From Paenibacillus sp. CC-CFT747 (GTDB lineage Bacteria > Bacillota > Bacilli > Paenibacillales > NBRC-103111), in assembly GCA_030323305.1 (NCBI GenBank), contig CP106741.1, positions 3,464,001 to 3,528,000 on the forward strand: DNA of 64,000 nt, in the 5' to 3' direction. The first letter of the stretch is position 1. The number at the start of each line of letters is the position of its first letter. Under the pieces are notes generated by a model, which saw only the letters and a program-made list of their open reading frames with translations, was not told the origin of the DNA and did no database searches. Below, piece by piece: positions 19,001-27,619 of the stretch. Made by a program: the position numbers and the translations under genes.

Positions 19001-19312
19001 GTGGAACACAAGCGAAGATCCAAGCAGGAACGACGCTCTGCCAAGAAAACGAGCCGGAGAGCGCGGCTCTTGAAAGGCTCAAGTTCCTACCCCGCCCGGA
19101 GAAAACAAGAAGGGTCGGCCGACCGACGCCGGAAACGCCGGGCTGAGCACAAGGAGAGAGAGCGGCGCCGGGAGAAGGCGAAGCGGCGCAAGATGAAGAA
19201 GCTCGCCTACAGCCAAGGATTTAAGATCGGCTATGAAGAAGGCTTCCAAATCGGCTATGGAGAAGGACACCGGAAGGAACCCGGCCCCGAAGGGCTGGCC
19301 GAAGCCTCTTGA
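19001..19312 (+). CDS. Small, highly basic protein with a C-terminal Gly-every-fourth segment
   Basis: 103 residues, GTG start at 19001 behind AAGGAGGGATG. Residues 1-70 are almost all Lys, Arg, Glu and Ser with no predicted fold. Residues 72-92 are FKIGYEEGFQIGYGEG-like, with Gly at every fourth position and aromatic or aliphatic residues between. The same pattern lies at the N-termini of the three CgeB-like proteins just upstream. No known family is recognised. An overlapping ATG at 18994 in another frame would give a short, less convincing product. It may be an assembly or docking factor for the spore surface; that is inference. Confidence 0.6.
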   Translation: MEHKRRSKQERRSAKKTSRRARLLKGSSSYPARRKQEGSADRRRKRRAEHKERERRREKAKRRKMKKLAYSQGFKIGYEEGFQIGYGEGHRKEPGPEGLAEAS

Positions 19313-19360
19313 CCGTAAGGAGCCGAAAGGAGACCGATCCCCATTTCGCGTCGAGCCGGA

Positions 19361-19389
19361 ACCACATCCTCCCGCTGCTGCATATAGTG
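19361..19389 (+). promoter_or_regulatory. Possible sigma-K-like promoter before the small helical proteins
   Basis: AC at 19361, 18 bases, then CATATAGTG at 19381-19389. Spacing is one base long and the last base departs from CATANNNTA. It lies in the 152-base gap ahead of the GTG at 19465, the widest gap in this part of the cluster. Confidence 0.3.
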
Positions 19390-19464
19390 ATTATTGGATC
19401 GCTATAGCGGTTTATGACAAGACATTAGAATTCCCCAGGCTGTGAGACAGGAGGAGCAACTATC

Positions 19465-19755
19465 GTGGAGCATCACCTTACCAAAATCATTCGGCAGTTG
19501 GTCGTCTCCCAGCAGCAGCTGGCCCGGCTGCTGGAAGCCGAGCGGCATAAAATAGGCAAAATGGCGGATATGGTCTGCGACATTCCCGGCCACGGGCCCA
19601 CTCTGGGCGGCTTGGAGGGAATCATCAAGCATTCCGGAGACCATACCAAAAACATCGCGGCTTACTTGAACAGCCTGGCCGACCTGGAGGACGCCATTGC
19701 CGACATGCTCGAGCCGGCGATCAAGGAATTGAGAGAGCCCGAAGAACAAGAATAA
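19465..19755 (+). CDS. Small two-helix protein A of unknown function
   Basis: 96 residues, GTG start behind AGGAGGAGC. Two predicted amphipathic helices: residues 5-30 (IIRQLVVSQQQLARLLEAE) and residues 62-92 (NIAAYLNSLADLEDAIADML), joined by a Gly/His-rich loop. The helix pattern (L..sQ..LA.lLea, then I..yl..laDLE.aiA) recurs in the next two genes, so the three appear paralogous. No membrane segment or enzyme motif. I associate similar small LARIL-type proteins with Paenibacillus spore-surface loci, but know of no assigned function. Confidence 0.65.
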   Translation: MEHHLTKIIRQLVVSQQQLARLLEAERHKIGKMADMVCDIPGHGPTLGGLEGIIKHSGDHTKNIAAYLNSLADLEDAIADMLEPAIKELREPEEQE

Positions 19756-19815
19756 AGCCTGGCGCCCTGTCCCGGAAGGCGGAACGGACAGGAGCGCCGG
19801 AAGGAGGCCCGGAAG

Positions 19816-20157
19816 GTGAAAAGGGAGCATGCCTATTTAAAGCTGCTGGAGGCGACGGCCGACATGCAGGCCCACGTCGCCGGCATTCTGGAAGCAAAAG
19901 TGATGGAAGCGGAGAAGACGAAGCATTGGCTGAACAGGCACGTGGACCATTCCGGCTTTCAGGACCATGACGGGGTTTCCGCCTTCACGCTCGAATTTCA
20001 TACCCAATTGATCGAAGTGATAGACGGCATTACCAAGATGGAGCGGGGTCTGGCCCGCAACCTCAAGGTTCTGCTCGAAACGGGCAAGGAATCGGAAGGG
20101 GGCTCAAGCGGAGGGAGCTCAGGCGGCATGTTTGATTTCGGAGGCGGAGACAAATGA
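19816..20157 (+). CDS. Small two-helix protein B with a Gly/Ser-rich tail
   Basis: 113 residues, GTG start behind GGAGGCCCGGAAG. Helix 1 contains LKLLEATADMQAHVAGILEA and helix 2 LIEVIDGITKMERGLARNL, the layout of protein A. The C-terminus is a Ser/Gly linker followed by MFDFGGGDK, a flexible tail absent from the other two. Its stop overlaps the next start (ATGA). Confidence 0.65.
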   Translation: MKREHAYLKLLEATADMQAHVAGILEAKVMEAEKTKHWLNRHVDHSGFQDHDGVSAFTLEFHTQLIEVIDGITKMERGLARNLKVLLETGKESEGGSSGGSSGGMFDFGGGDK

Positions 20158-20468
20158 GCGGGCGGGGCCGGGAGAACCGGATCAAGCTGGACATTCTGGA
20201 GTCGCTCGCCGAAAGCCAGAAGGCACTGGCCCGGATTCTGACCAGTGCGGCGGACTGCTCCGCCGCGTCCGATCCGCTTGCCGTTCATATCCGGGACAAT
20301 CTGGATGCGATCAGCCGATGCCAGCGTCAGCTGGCTGTTCATTTTTTCGGTCTGACCTTTCGTAAGCGGCGCCGAAGCCGTCCGGGTAAGCTCTGGCTTC
20401 ATGCCAGGCTGCGGCAAATGACCAATCCTTATCGATACCCGGCCGCTTTCCCGGCCAAAAAACGTTAA
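20154..20468 (+). CDS. Small two-helix protein C with a basic tail
   Basis: 104 residues. Helix 1 is IKLDILESLAESQKALARIL, the clearest form of the shared motif; helix 2 is HIRDNLDAISRCQRQLAVHF. The last 35 residues are rich in Arg, Lys and Pro. Proteins A, B and C differ mainly in their tails (acidic, Gly/Ser-rich, basic), as expected if they form mixed helical bundles. Function unknown. Confidence 0.65.
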   Translation: MSGRGRENRIKLDILESLAESQKALARILTSAADCSAASDPLAVHIRDNLDAISRCQRQLAVHFFGLTFRKRRRSRPGKLWLHARLRQMTNPYRYPAAFPAKKR

Positions 20469-20522
20469 GGAGGCAGGCGCCGATCTCTGCCTAAAGATCT
20501 CGCTTAAGACAGGGGGACCACG

Positions 20523-21205
20523 ATGCATCGTTTTTGGGATTCGCTCATTTATCCGTTGTTTAAGCAATTTACGCCCCGCCACATTGTCGAGATCGGGGCT
20601 TTGGCCGGCGATAATACGGTTAAAGTTCTCGATTATTGCAACGAGGTCGGAGGAACGCTGACCATCATCGATCCAGCCCCTCATTTTACGTTTAAGGAGC
20701 TCAAACGGCGATACGGAGGGCATCATAGTTTTCTTCAGGCTTTAAGCCTGGAGGTGCTCCCGGTCCTCCGCGACGTGGATGCCGTGTTGATCGACGGGGA
20801 CCACAACTGGTATACCGTCTACCATGAGCTGAAAATCATCGAGAAGCTTCCGCGCTTCCCCCTCGTTCTCCTGCATGATATCGAGTGGCCTTATGGAAGG
20901 AGGGACCTCTATTACAATCCCTCCACCATTCCGAGCAAGCACCGCCAGCCGTATTCCACCCTAGGCATTTTGCCGGGCCAATCGGAGCTGGCGGAAGGGG
21001 GGTGAACCAGGGGATGAATCATGCCCTGCGGGAAGGAGGGCCGAAGAACGGAGTGCGGACCGCGGTAGAAGATTTCATTAAACAGAGCTCCGTTCCGGTT
21101 TCCTTTCACGCCGTGACGGCGCATCACGGGCTGGGGATTCTGGCGCCGGACGATCCCGAGGTCAACCGGCTCATCCACCATTTTACCGTGGTTTCGGGAT
21201 TATAA
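20523..21205 (+). CDS. SAM-dependent methyltransferase (one suspected frameshift)
   Basis: About 227 residues after adding one G to the G6 run at 20997-21002. The SAM-binding motif I is HIVEIGALAGDNT, followed by LTIIDPAP and the acidic DAVLIDGDHNWYTVYHEL segment typical of the Methyltransf_24 family, whose members often methylate sugars or small molecules. Located between the CgeB-like genes and the rml genes, it is a good candidate for O-methylation of rhamnose, a modification known on Bacillus spore glycans; the target is inferred from context only. Confidence 0.8.
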
Positions 21206-21223
21206 GCGAAGGGGGAACGAAGG

Positions 21224-21767
21224 ATGAAAGCCATTCCCTGTGCCTTGGAGGGGTCTTTCTGCTGGAGCCGGTCTGCCATTCCGATTCCCGGGGCTTCTTT
21301 ATGGAATCCTATCATGCGGCGGCTCTTGCGGCGGTCGCCGGGGACTTCGCCTTCGTGCAGGACAATCACTCCTTGTCGGAAGAGGCCGGAGTGTTGAGAG
21401 GGCTGCACTTTCAGCTGCCCCCGAAAGCCCAGACCAAGCTTGTCCGGGTGACGGCCGGGGCCGTGTATGACGTGGTCGTCGACTTGCGCCGGTCGTCCCC
21501 GACCTTCGGCCGCTGGGCGGGCTTCCTTCTGACCGCTTCCAACAAGCGCCAGCTTCTGGTGCCCAAAGGTTTTGCCCACGGGTTCTGCACCCTTGTTCCC
21601 CGGACGGAATTTCTGTATAAAGTAGATGAGTATTACTCCCCGAGCATGACAGGGGGATCGCTTGGGACGATCCTGACCTGGGGATCGACTGGCCCGTGGC
21701 GAACCCGCTCATGTCGGACAAAGACCGCTCCCTTCCGCGTCTGCGGGAGACGGGATTTACATTTTGA
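21224..21767 (+). CDS. rmlC: dTDP-4-dehydrorhamnose 3,5-epimerase (two suspected frameshifts)
   Basis: Third step of dTDP-L-rhamnose synthesis. About 181 residues after adding one G at 21250-21253 and one at 21652-21656. Cupin-type epimerase motifs: SDSRGFFMESYH near the N-terminus, GVLRGLHFQLPP with the catalytic His, VRVTAGAVYDVVVDLR, LVPKGFAHGFC, LYKVDEYYSP, and after repair GIAWDDPDLGIDWP. ATG 21224 follows AACGAAGG. The rml genes are ordered A (13.5 kb), then C, B, D here; RmlA is separated from the others by the glycosyltransferases. Confidence 0.88.
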
Positions 21768-21784
21768 ATAGGAGCCTTTAAGCC

Positions 21785-22803
21785 ATGAAGCTACTTGTAA
21801 CGGGAGGAGCCGGATTTATCGGCAGCAACTTCATTCTCTATATGCTTCGCCAGTATCCCGGATACCGGATCGTGAACTATGACCTGTTGACCTATGCCGG
21901 CAATCCCGACAACCTGACCGGAGTCCGGACCCATCCGGGCTATTCCTTTGTCCAAGGGGATATTGCGGATGAGGGGCGGGTGGAAGAGATATTCAGCGGA
22001 GGGCTTGATGCGGTCGTGCATTTTGCCGCCGAGTCCCATGTCGACCGCAGCGTCAAGGACCCGGGAGTCTTCGTCCGAACCAATGTGAACGGCACCCAGG
22101 TTCTGCTCGAAGCCGCCCGGAAGCACGCGATTTCCCGCTTTGTCCATGTTTCAACGGATGAGGTATACGGTTCCCTCGGGGACACGGGACTGTTCACCGA
22201 GAAGACGCCGCTCGCCCCGAACAGTCCCTATTCCGCGAGCAAAGCGGGCTCCGATCTGCTCGTCCGGGCTTACGTGGAAACCTTCGGGCTGCCCGCCGTC
22301 ATCACCCGGTGCTCGAACAACTACGGCCCTTACCAGTTTCCGGAGAAGCTGATCCCGCTTATGATCAGCCGTGCCGTTAAGGGAGAGCCGCTGCCGGTAT
22401 ACGGGGATGGCCTTAACGTCAGGGATTGGCTCTACGTGAAGGACCACTGCAGCGCCATCGATCTGGTTTTGCATGGAGGAAGACCGGGGAGGTCTATAAC
22501 GTCGGCGGAAACAACGAGCGCACGAACCTTCAAATCGTCCGCACCATTCTGGAGGAGCTCGGCCGTCCCGAATCGCTGATCACGTTTGTGGAGGACCGTC
22601 CGGGTCATGACCGCCGGTACGGGATCGATGCTTCCAAGATCCGAAAGGAGCTCGGCTGGAGCCCCGCCTATCCTTTCGAGAGGGGCATCCGGGAAACCAT
22701 CGGCTGGTACCGGTCCCACCCCGAGTGGCTCGAGCGTATCGTTTCCGGGGCTTACCGGGACGACGGCTCCAGCCGGCACGGAGAGGAAGGGGGACCAGCG
22801 TGA
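21785..22803 (+). CDS. rmlB: dTDP-glucose 4,6-dehydratase (one suspected frameshift)
   Basis: Second step of the pathway, an NAD-dependent short-chain dehydrogenase. About 339 residues after adding one G at 22486-22489. Motifs: [11 protein letters not shown] (cofactor binding), [21 protein letters not shown] with the catalytic Thr-Asp-Glu, [14 protein letters not shown] (YxxxK), and [20 protein letters not shown] 21785 follows TAGGAGCC. The stop overlaps the rmlD start by two bases. Confidence 0.92.
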
Positions 22804-23657
22804 GGATATTAGTGACGGGAGCGGGCGGCCAGCTCGGCCGGGATTTGGTGGACATTCTGGGGGAAACCCACGAGGTATCCGGCTTGGACCGGGACGGCCT
22901 CGACATTACGGACCTGGCCCGCTGCCGGTCGGCCGCCCGGAAGTTCCTTCCCGATGCGGTTGTCCATGCGGCGGCCTATACGGCTGTGGACCGGGCGGAG
23001 TCGGACGAAGAGGAGGCCTATCGCGTCAATGTGACGGGAACGGCCAATATGACCATCGCGGCGCGTGAAATCGGAGCCAAGCTATGCTACATCAGCACGG
23101 ATTACGTGTTCAGCGGCAACGGAACGGCCCCGTACAAGGAATATGACGAAACGGGACCGGTGAGCGTATACGGCAAAACAAAGCTGGCCGGCGAGCGCAG
23201 CGTCCAGGCCCTGTCCGGACGCTATTTCATTGTCAGAACCTCCTGGGTGTACGGTGGTCACGGCTCGAATTTCGTCAAAACGATGCTCGAGCTCGCGAAA
23301 AGCCGTCCCGAGCTTAAGGTCGTCCATGACCAAACCGGTTCGCCGACCTATACGGCCGACCTGGCCCGTTTTATCGGGAGCCTGGTGGACTCGGAGCAGT
23401 ACGGCATCTATCACGCCTCGAATACGGGGGCGTGCACCTGGTACGACCTGGCAAAGGCGGTTTTCGAGGAGGCGGGGCTCCCGACCCGGGTGATTCCCTG
23501 CCGAACGGAGGAGTTCCCGCGTCCTGCTCCCCGGCCGGCCTACTCCGTGCTGGATCACCTGGCCATCCGGGCAGGAGGATTTTCCGAGCTGCGCCCCTGG
23601 AGGGACGCTCTTAGAGAATTCCTGGCGGATTGGCACAGCAGAGCTTCAATAGAATAA
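22800..23657 (+). CDS. rmlD: dTDP-4-dehydrorhamnose reductase
   Basis: Last step, NAD(P)H-dependent reduction to dTDP-L-rhamnose. Intact, 285 residues. Motifs: [51 protein letters not shown] (YxxxK), and [20 protein letters not shown] start at 22800 overlaps the rmlB stop. It is the last gene of the cluster before a hairpin. Confidence 0.95.
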   Translation: MRILVTGAGGQLGRDLVDILGETHEVSGLDRDGLDITDLARCRSAARKFLPDAVVHAAAYTAVDRAESDEEEAYRVNVTGTANMTIAAREIGAKLCYISTDYVFSGNGTAPYKEYDETGPVSVYGKTKLAGERSVQALSGRYFIVRTSWVYGGHGSNFVKTMLELAKSRPELKVVHDQTGSPTYTADLARFIGSLVDSEQYGIYHASNTGACTWYDLAKAVFEEAGLPTRVIPCRTEEFPRPAPRPAYSVLDHLAIRAGGFSELRPWRDALREFLADWHSRASIE

Positions 23658-23674
23658 GGAGTAAGCCGTTAGCG

Positions 23675-23703
23675 GCCTTGGCGTTCTGGCGTCAAGGTTT
23701 TTT
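23675..23703 (+). terminator. Putative terminator at the end of the rhamnose/glycan cluster
   Basis: CCTTG/CAAGG stem with a 12-base loop, then six T residues. The stem is short, but the position directly behind rmlD is appropriate. Confidence 0.55.
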
Positions 23704-23814
23704 GGCGTTCGCCAATATCTGTAAAAAAATTTCGCCATTCGACTCTCAAAAAGGAGGAATAGGCGAGAATCCGACGAATTACTTCTATAAAATATTCCAG
23801 TCGGGAGAGATTCG

Positions 23815-24404
23815 ATGGTTTTCGACGGCATCCTCATTTCCCTAATCGTCGCTTTGTTCCGGGGCGGGAGTCTCCGAAGCTTCGCCGATCTGCGTTTGAA
23901 ATACGGGTGGGTCTTTCCCGGACTGCTTGTCCTGCAGCTGGCCGTCTTCCATTTCCAATCCGGATACGCCTGGGTAGCGGCGATCGGTCCCTATTCGTTT
24001 ATCGGGGTGTATCTGGTCGGGCTGCTGTTTCTTTGGCTCAACCGGCACCAGCCCGGATTTATTGTCATTGCGGCCGGCGTCCTCCTGAATTTCATCGTTA
24101 TCGCGGCAAACGGGGGAGAATGCCCGTGTCTCTCGAAGCCGCCTCGATTCTCGATCCTTATTTTGTGGAGATTTTGAAGAACGGCGTCCTGTACGGAAAG
24201 CATCAGGCGCTGACGGAGGCCACTCATCTCGGCTTCCTGGGGGATATCATCCCGCTGACCAAGCCGTATCCGCGCAGCCAAGTTATCAGTATCGGCGATG
24301 TGGTCATGAATATCGGCATTTTCTTCTTCATCCAGCAGCTTCTGCTGCCCAGACATCCCAAGGAAGAACCAACACCTGCAGCAGGTGAGGTCGTAAGCGG
24401 ATAG
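23815..24404 (+). CDS. DUF5317-like membrane protein (one suspected frameshift)
   Basis: About 196 residues after adding one G to the G5 run at 24112-24116, which restores NGGRMPVSLEAA. Predicted membrane helices near residues 1-15, 30-55, 62-80, 83-103 and 160-185. The NGGxMPVS motif, then PYFVEILKNG and GDIIPL and a final GDVVMNIGIFFFIQ helix, fit the DUF5317 family as I remember it. Function unknown. A small peptide gene and a c-di-GMP enzyme follow on the same strand. Confidence 0.65.
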
Positions 24405-24440
24405 GGACATCCGGATATTCTATGAAGGAGGTGATGAAAA

Positions 24441-24533
24441 ATGAAAATCAACGTAAAAGCGGTTCTTTTCAACCTTGTCATCGTTGCTTCCGTTGTCGTT
24501 GCTCTTACCTCCGGCTACAAAATCGGCGGCTAG
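24441..24533 (+). CDS. 30-residue single-span membrane peptide
   Basis: ATG 24441 has a very strong ribosome site (AAGGAGGTGATGA). The peptide starts MKINVKAVLFNLVIV and ends SGYKIGG: a short basic N-terminus, one hydrophobic helix of about 17 residues, and a small polar tail. It is too short for standard gene calling. It lies 36 bases after the DUF5317-like gene and just before a 13-bp hairpin. It could be a regulatory or structural membrane micropeptide; no family recognised. Confidence 0.6.
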   Translation: MKINVKAVLFNLVIVASVVVALTSGYKIGG

Positions 24534-24556
24534 ACAGAATGCACTCCTGTATTGCA

Positions 24557-24588
24557 TGATATGGAAGAGTTACCGCTCTTCCATATCA
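24557..24588 (+). promoter_or_regulatory. Perfect 13-bp stem-loop between the micropeptide and the GGDEF/HD-GYP gene
   Basis: TGATATGGAAGAG pairs perfectly with CTCTTCCATATCA around a 6-base loop. No T-run follows, so it is not a standard terminator. It ends about 20 bases before the start of the c-di-GMP gene and could act in processing, attenuation or translation control, or be a protein-binding inverted repeat. Confidence 0.7.
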
Positions 24589-24608
24589 CCCCAGAAAGGT
24601 CGAAGGCC

Positions 24609-26457
24609 ATGGATGCACCAGCTGGAACCAAACGGTTCCTCTCGCTAAAAGTCAACCACTATATTACCTTCCTATCCGTCCTCGGAACGTTGAGCTTTCT
24701 ATGGAATATCCGGTGGACCATGCCCGTGAATCCCGAATGGGTGGTCCTCTATTCCATGGTGGGCTCCATTTTGCTTCTGGATCATTTCATGTTCCGGCTT
24801 CCTCCCGAAAACAATTCCCAAAGCATGGACTCGGCCCTTTACCTGGCCTGTCTATTCACTTTCGGCTTAAATATGACCCTGTATGTGCTCGTGTTAAGTG
24901 CTGCCCTGTCCCCGTTCTACAAGCGTCTGGAGTGGTGGAAGCATGTTGTCAATTTCGCCTGCTACAGCCTGATGATTACGTCGGCCTATCATGTTTTCCG
25001 CCTGTCGGGCGGAGCGGTGGGAAGCTTCCAGACGGAGGCGGTGTATTCTTATGTGGCCGCCTTGCTCTCTTATTTCATCGTCAACGTCCTTGCCCTCGGG
25101 GTATATTACTACCTGTCGGTAAAAGACCAGTTCTTTCAAATTATCAGAGGCATGTTTCGCGAAAGCCTGGCGGCCTACGTGAGCACGCTCTTGTTATCGC
25201 TTATGCTGACGGTCATGTTCCAGACGAACTTCTATTTCAGCCTCTTCCTGTTCCTGGGCATCTGCGTGCTTTTGTCGGCGACCTTCAAGCAGCTCTTCGT
25301 TCTGTACCAAGAGGTGTCGGACAAGGCGACCAAGGACCAGCGGACCGGGCTTTACAACCATGGTTATTTTGAGGAGCTGCTCGAGAAGGAGCTTGCCCGT
25401 GCCAAAGCCTCGGATATGACCTTTAGCGTAGCGATTCTCGACCTGGACAATTTCAAGAAGTACAACGATTCCTTCGGCCATCTGCAGGGCGACAAGCTGC
25501 TGGAGTTTTTCGGGAAGCTTCTTCTGGAGGAATGCGATCGAAACGAGTACATTGTGGCGCGGTACGGGGGGAAGAATTCACGGTGCTCATGCCGCAGCGC
25601 AGTGAGAGAGAGGCCTTCGCCTTCGTCAATGCGCTGCGCAAGAAAGCGAACGATTCCTATTTTGAAGGTGTGGAGATTCTCGCCCATGGGTGCCTTTCGT
25701 TCTCGGCAGGAGTGGCGGAATACCGCAAGGAAATCCACGACAAATCCCAGCTTCTCGATAAGGCCGACCAGGCGATGTATTTTGCCAAGGCCCAAGGGAA
25801 GAATCTCGTTCACATTTACAATGAACAGTCCATTATCCAGAAAACGTTCGACATCGAGAAGGACATTCAGGAAATCGAGCAGCAGCTCAAAATTTTCCTG
25901 TCCAAGGACATCTACACCTTCCAGCACAGCAAAAGGGTATTCAGCTATGCCGTCGACTTCTGCAATTATGTCCCGCTGACGGATCCGGAGAAGAAAACCT
26001 TGATCCTGGGCGCCCTGTTCCATGATATCGGCAAGCTGGAGGTTCCCCGATCGATTCTTCAGAAGAAGGAGAAGCTGACGGCCGAGGAATGGGAAGCGGT
26101 AAAGAAGCACGTTCTCTGGGGCAAGGAAATCGTTTCGGCCATCGACAAGTACAAGGAGCTTCTGCCGCTAATCGAGCTGCATCACGAGCGCGTGGATGGC
26201 AAAGGCTACCCCTACGGGCTGAAGGGAGAGGAAATCCCCAAGCTGGCCAGAATCCTGTGCGTGATCGATTCCTTCGATGCGATGACGACCGAGCGTCCTT
26301 ACCAGCAGACGAAGACATTCGACGAGGCGATCCGGGAGCTTCAAGTGTGTTCAGGAAGCAGTTTGACCCGGTGTATGTGGAGTCCTTCATTAAAATGATC
26401 CACGGCAAATATCTGTTCAAGCTGAATGAAGCCGCGGCTGCCAAGGAAGCGACGTAA
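24609..26457 (+). CDS. Membrane GGDEF/HD-GYP c-di-GMP enzyme (two suspected frameshifts)
   Basis: About 616 residues after adding one G at 25566-25571 and one base near 26354. Residues 1-225: about seven membrane helices. Residues about 235-400: GGDEF domain with LYNHGYFEELL, AILDLDNFKKYNDSFGH and, after repair, RYGGEEF, an intact diguanylate cyclase signature. Residues about 425-600: HD-GYP phosphodiesterase domain with ALFHDIGKLEVP and HHERVDGKGYPYGL. Having both domains intact, it may make or break c-di-GMP depending on the signal. Start chosen at ATG 24609; an upstream ATG at 24552 lies within the hairpin region and lacks a ribosome site. Confidence 0.9.
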
Positions 26458-26485
26458 TGGGACGCCGAGGCTGATGGAGCGACTG

Positions 26486-26513
26486 AAAAAAGGGCGGAGA
26501 CCTCTCTCCGCCC
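26486..26513 (-). terminator. Terminator for fabH (minus strand)
   Basis: GGGCGGAGA/TCTCCGCCC perfect 9-bp stem; on the minus strand it is followed by six T residues. Confidence 0.8.
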
Positions 26514-26541
26514 CGTTACTTAGGGAATAGCTGTTGCATGG

Positions 26542-26568
26542 AAAACCGCCGATCCGGCGGTTTTTTTT
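26542..26568 (+). terminator. Terminator for the GGDEF/HD-GYP gene
   Basis: A stem of AAACCGCCG/CGGCGGTTT with a three-base loop is followed by a long T-run on the plus strand. The two terminators of these convergent genes are crossed: each lies beyond the other along its own direction. Confidence 0.85.
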
Positions 26569-26593
26569 ATTGGGGTTAGAGCCTTATCGGCAG

Positions 26594-27571
26594 TTATCCC
26601 CAGCGGAGGAGCAGACCGGCCTGAACAAGACCGCCGCCGAAGCCATATAGAAGCAGGCGGTCGCCGGTCTGGATACGACCTTCGCGGAGTCCTTCGTCGA
26701 GGGCGAGCGGAATGCTGGCCGCGGAGGTGTTGCCGTTGCGGATCATGCTCACCAGGGTACGCTCGAGCGGGAAGCCGCTTTTCTCGCAAATGGATTCGAT
26801 CATCCGCAGGTTCGCACTGTGCGGAATGAACCATTCGGCCTCCGTTAGGGCAAGGCCCGCCTGTTCGGCAAGCCGATGCATGCCGCCAGGGACGGTGCTC
26901 ACGGCCCATTTGTACACTTCGCGGCCGTTCTGCACGACATAGGGGGCGTTCTCGAGCGGGACGCCTTCCATTGTTTCCGACAGGCCCGCCCGGTACACAT
27001 GCCGGCCCCCGCTGCCGTCCGAATCCAGGAAGGAGGCGAGGAAGCCGGATTCGCCCTCGGTCCGCTCCACCAGCGCCGCCCCCGCTCCATCCCCGAACAG
27101 GATGCAGGTGGACCGGTCTCGGTAGTCCGTAATCTTCGACATCGTATCGGCGCCGATGACCAGCACTTTGCGGTGAAGCCCGGACAGGATCAGGGCGTTC
27201 GCCGTATGAAGCCCGTAGACGAAGCCGGCGCAGGTGGCGTTCAGATCCATGGCACCCGCGGTCTTCATCCCAAAATGATTCTGCACCCGGCACGCCGTGC
27301 TCGGGAACGGATAGTCCGGGGTGTTGGTGCAGACGATGACCAGATCGACATCCTCCACGGTGCCCGGGTAGCGGGCCAGCATGCGGTTCACGGCTTCGAT
27401 AGAGAGGTCGCTCGTAAACTGGTCCGGCCCCGCCACCCGGCGCTCCCGAATGCCCGTACGCTGAACGATCCATTCGTCGTTCGTGTCGACCATCTTCTCC
27501 AGATCGGCGTTGCTGAGAATGGTATCGGGGACATAAGAACCGACGGCGGTCACTTTGGCTCGGTAGGTCAT
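26594..27571 (-). CDS. fabH: Beta-ketoacyl-ACP synthase III
   Basis: Starts fatty acid synthesis by condensing acyl-CoA with malonyl-ACP. Intact, 325 residues. The catalytic triad is visible: Cys in LNATCAGFVYG, His in WFIPHSANLRM, Asn in MIRNGNTSAAS; also the GDGAGAALVE segment and a C-terminal LLLYGFGGGL. It stands alone rather than in a fab operon, as extra or separate fabH copies do in Bacillales. The start ATG lies just downstream of two overlapping FapR-type operators, so malonyl-CoA-responsive control is likely. Confidence 0.95.
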   Translation of the reverse strand: MTYRAKVTAVGSYVPDTILSNADLEKMVDTNDEWIVQRTGIRERRVAGPDQFTSDLSIEAVNRMLARYPGTVEDVDLVIVCTNTPDYPFPSTACRVQNHFGMKTAGAMDLNATCAGFVYGLHTANALILSGLHRKVLVIGADTMSKITDYRDRSTCILFGDGAGAALVERTEGESGFLASFLDSDGSGGRHVYRAGLSETMEGVPLENAPYVVQNGREVYKWAVSTVPGGMHRLAEQAGLALTEAEWFIPHSANLRMIESICEKSGFPLERTLVSMIRNGNTSAASIPLALDEGLREGRIQTGDRLLLYGFGGGLVQAGLLLRWG

Positions 27572-27589
27572 GAAAGGGTTCCTCCTTAT

Positions 27590-27619
27590 TTAGTACCAGG
27601 TATTAGTATCTGATACTAA
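27590..27619 (-). promoter_or_regulatory. Two overlapping FapR-type operators upstream of fabH
   Basis: TTAGTATCTGATACTAA at 27603-27619 is a near-perfect 17-bp palindrome very close to the FapR consensus for lipid-synthesis genes; TTAGTACCAGGTATTA at 27590-27605 is a second, imperfect copy sharing three bases. They sit 19-48 bases before the fabH start, where a repressor would block transcription. Confidence 0.8.

Noticed and set aside
18994..19146. Alternative ATG-started frame overlapping the small basic protein
   Set aside because: Short, no recognisable pattern, whereas the GTG-started frame carries the Gly-every-fourth segment shared with the neighbours.
26594..27613. Plus-strand frames opposite fabH
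   Set aside because: Antisense shadows; the minus-strand frame has all fabH catalytic motifs.
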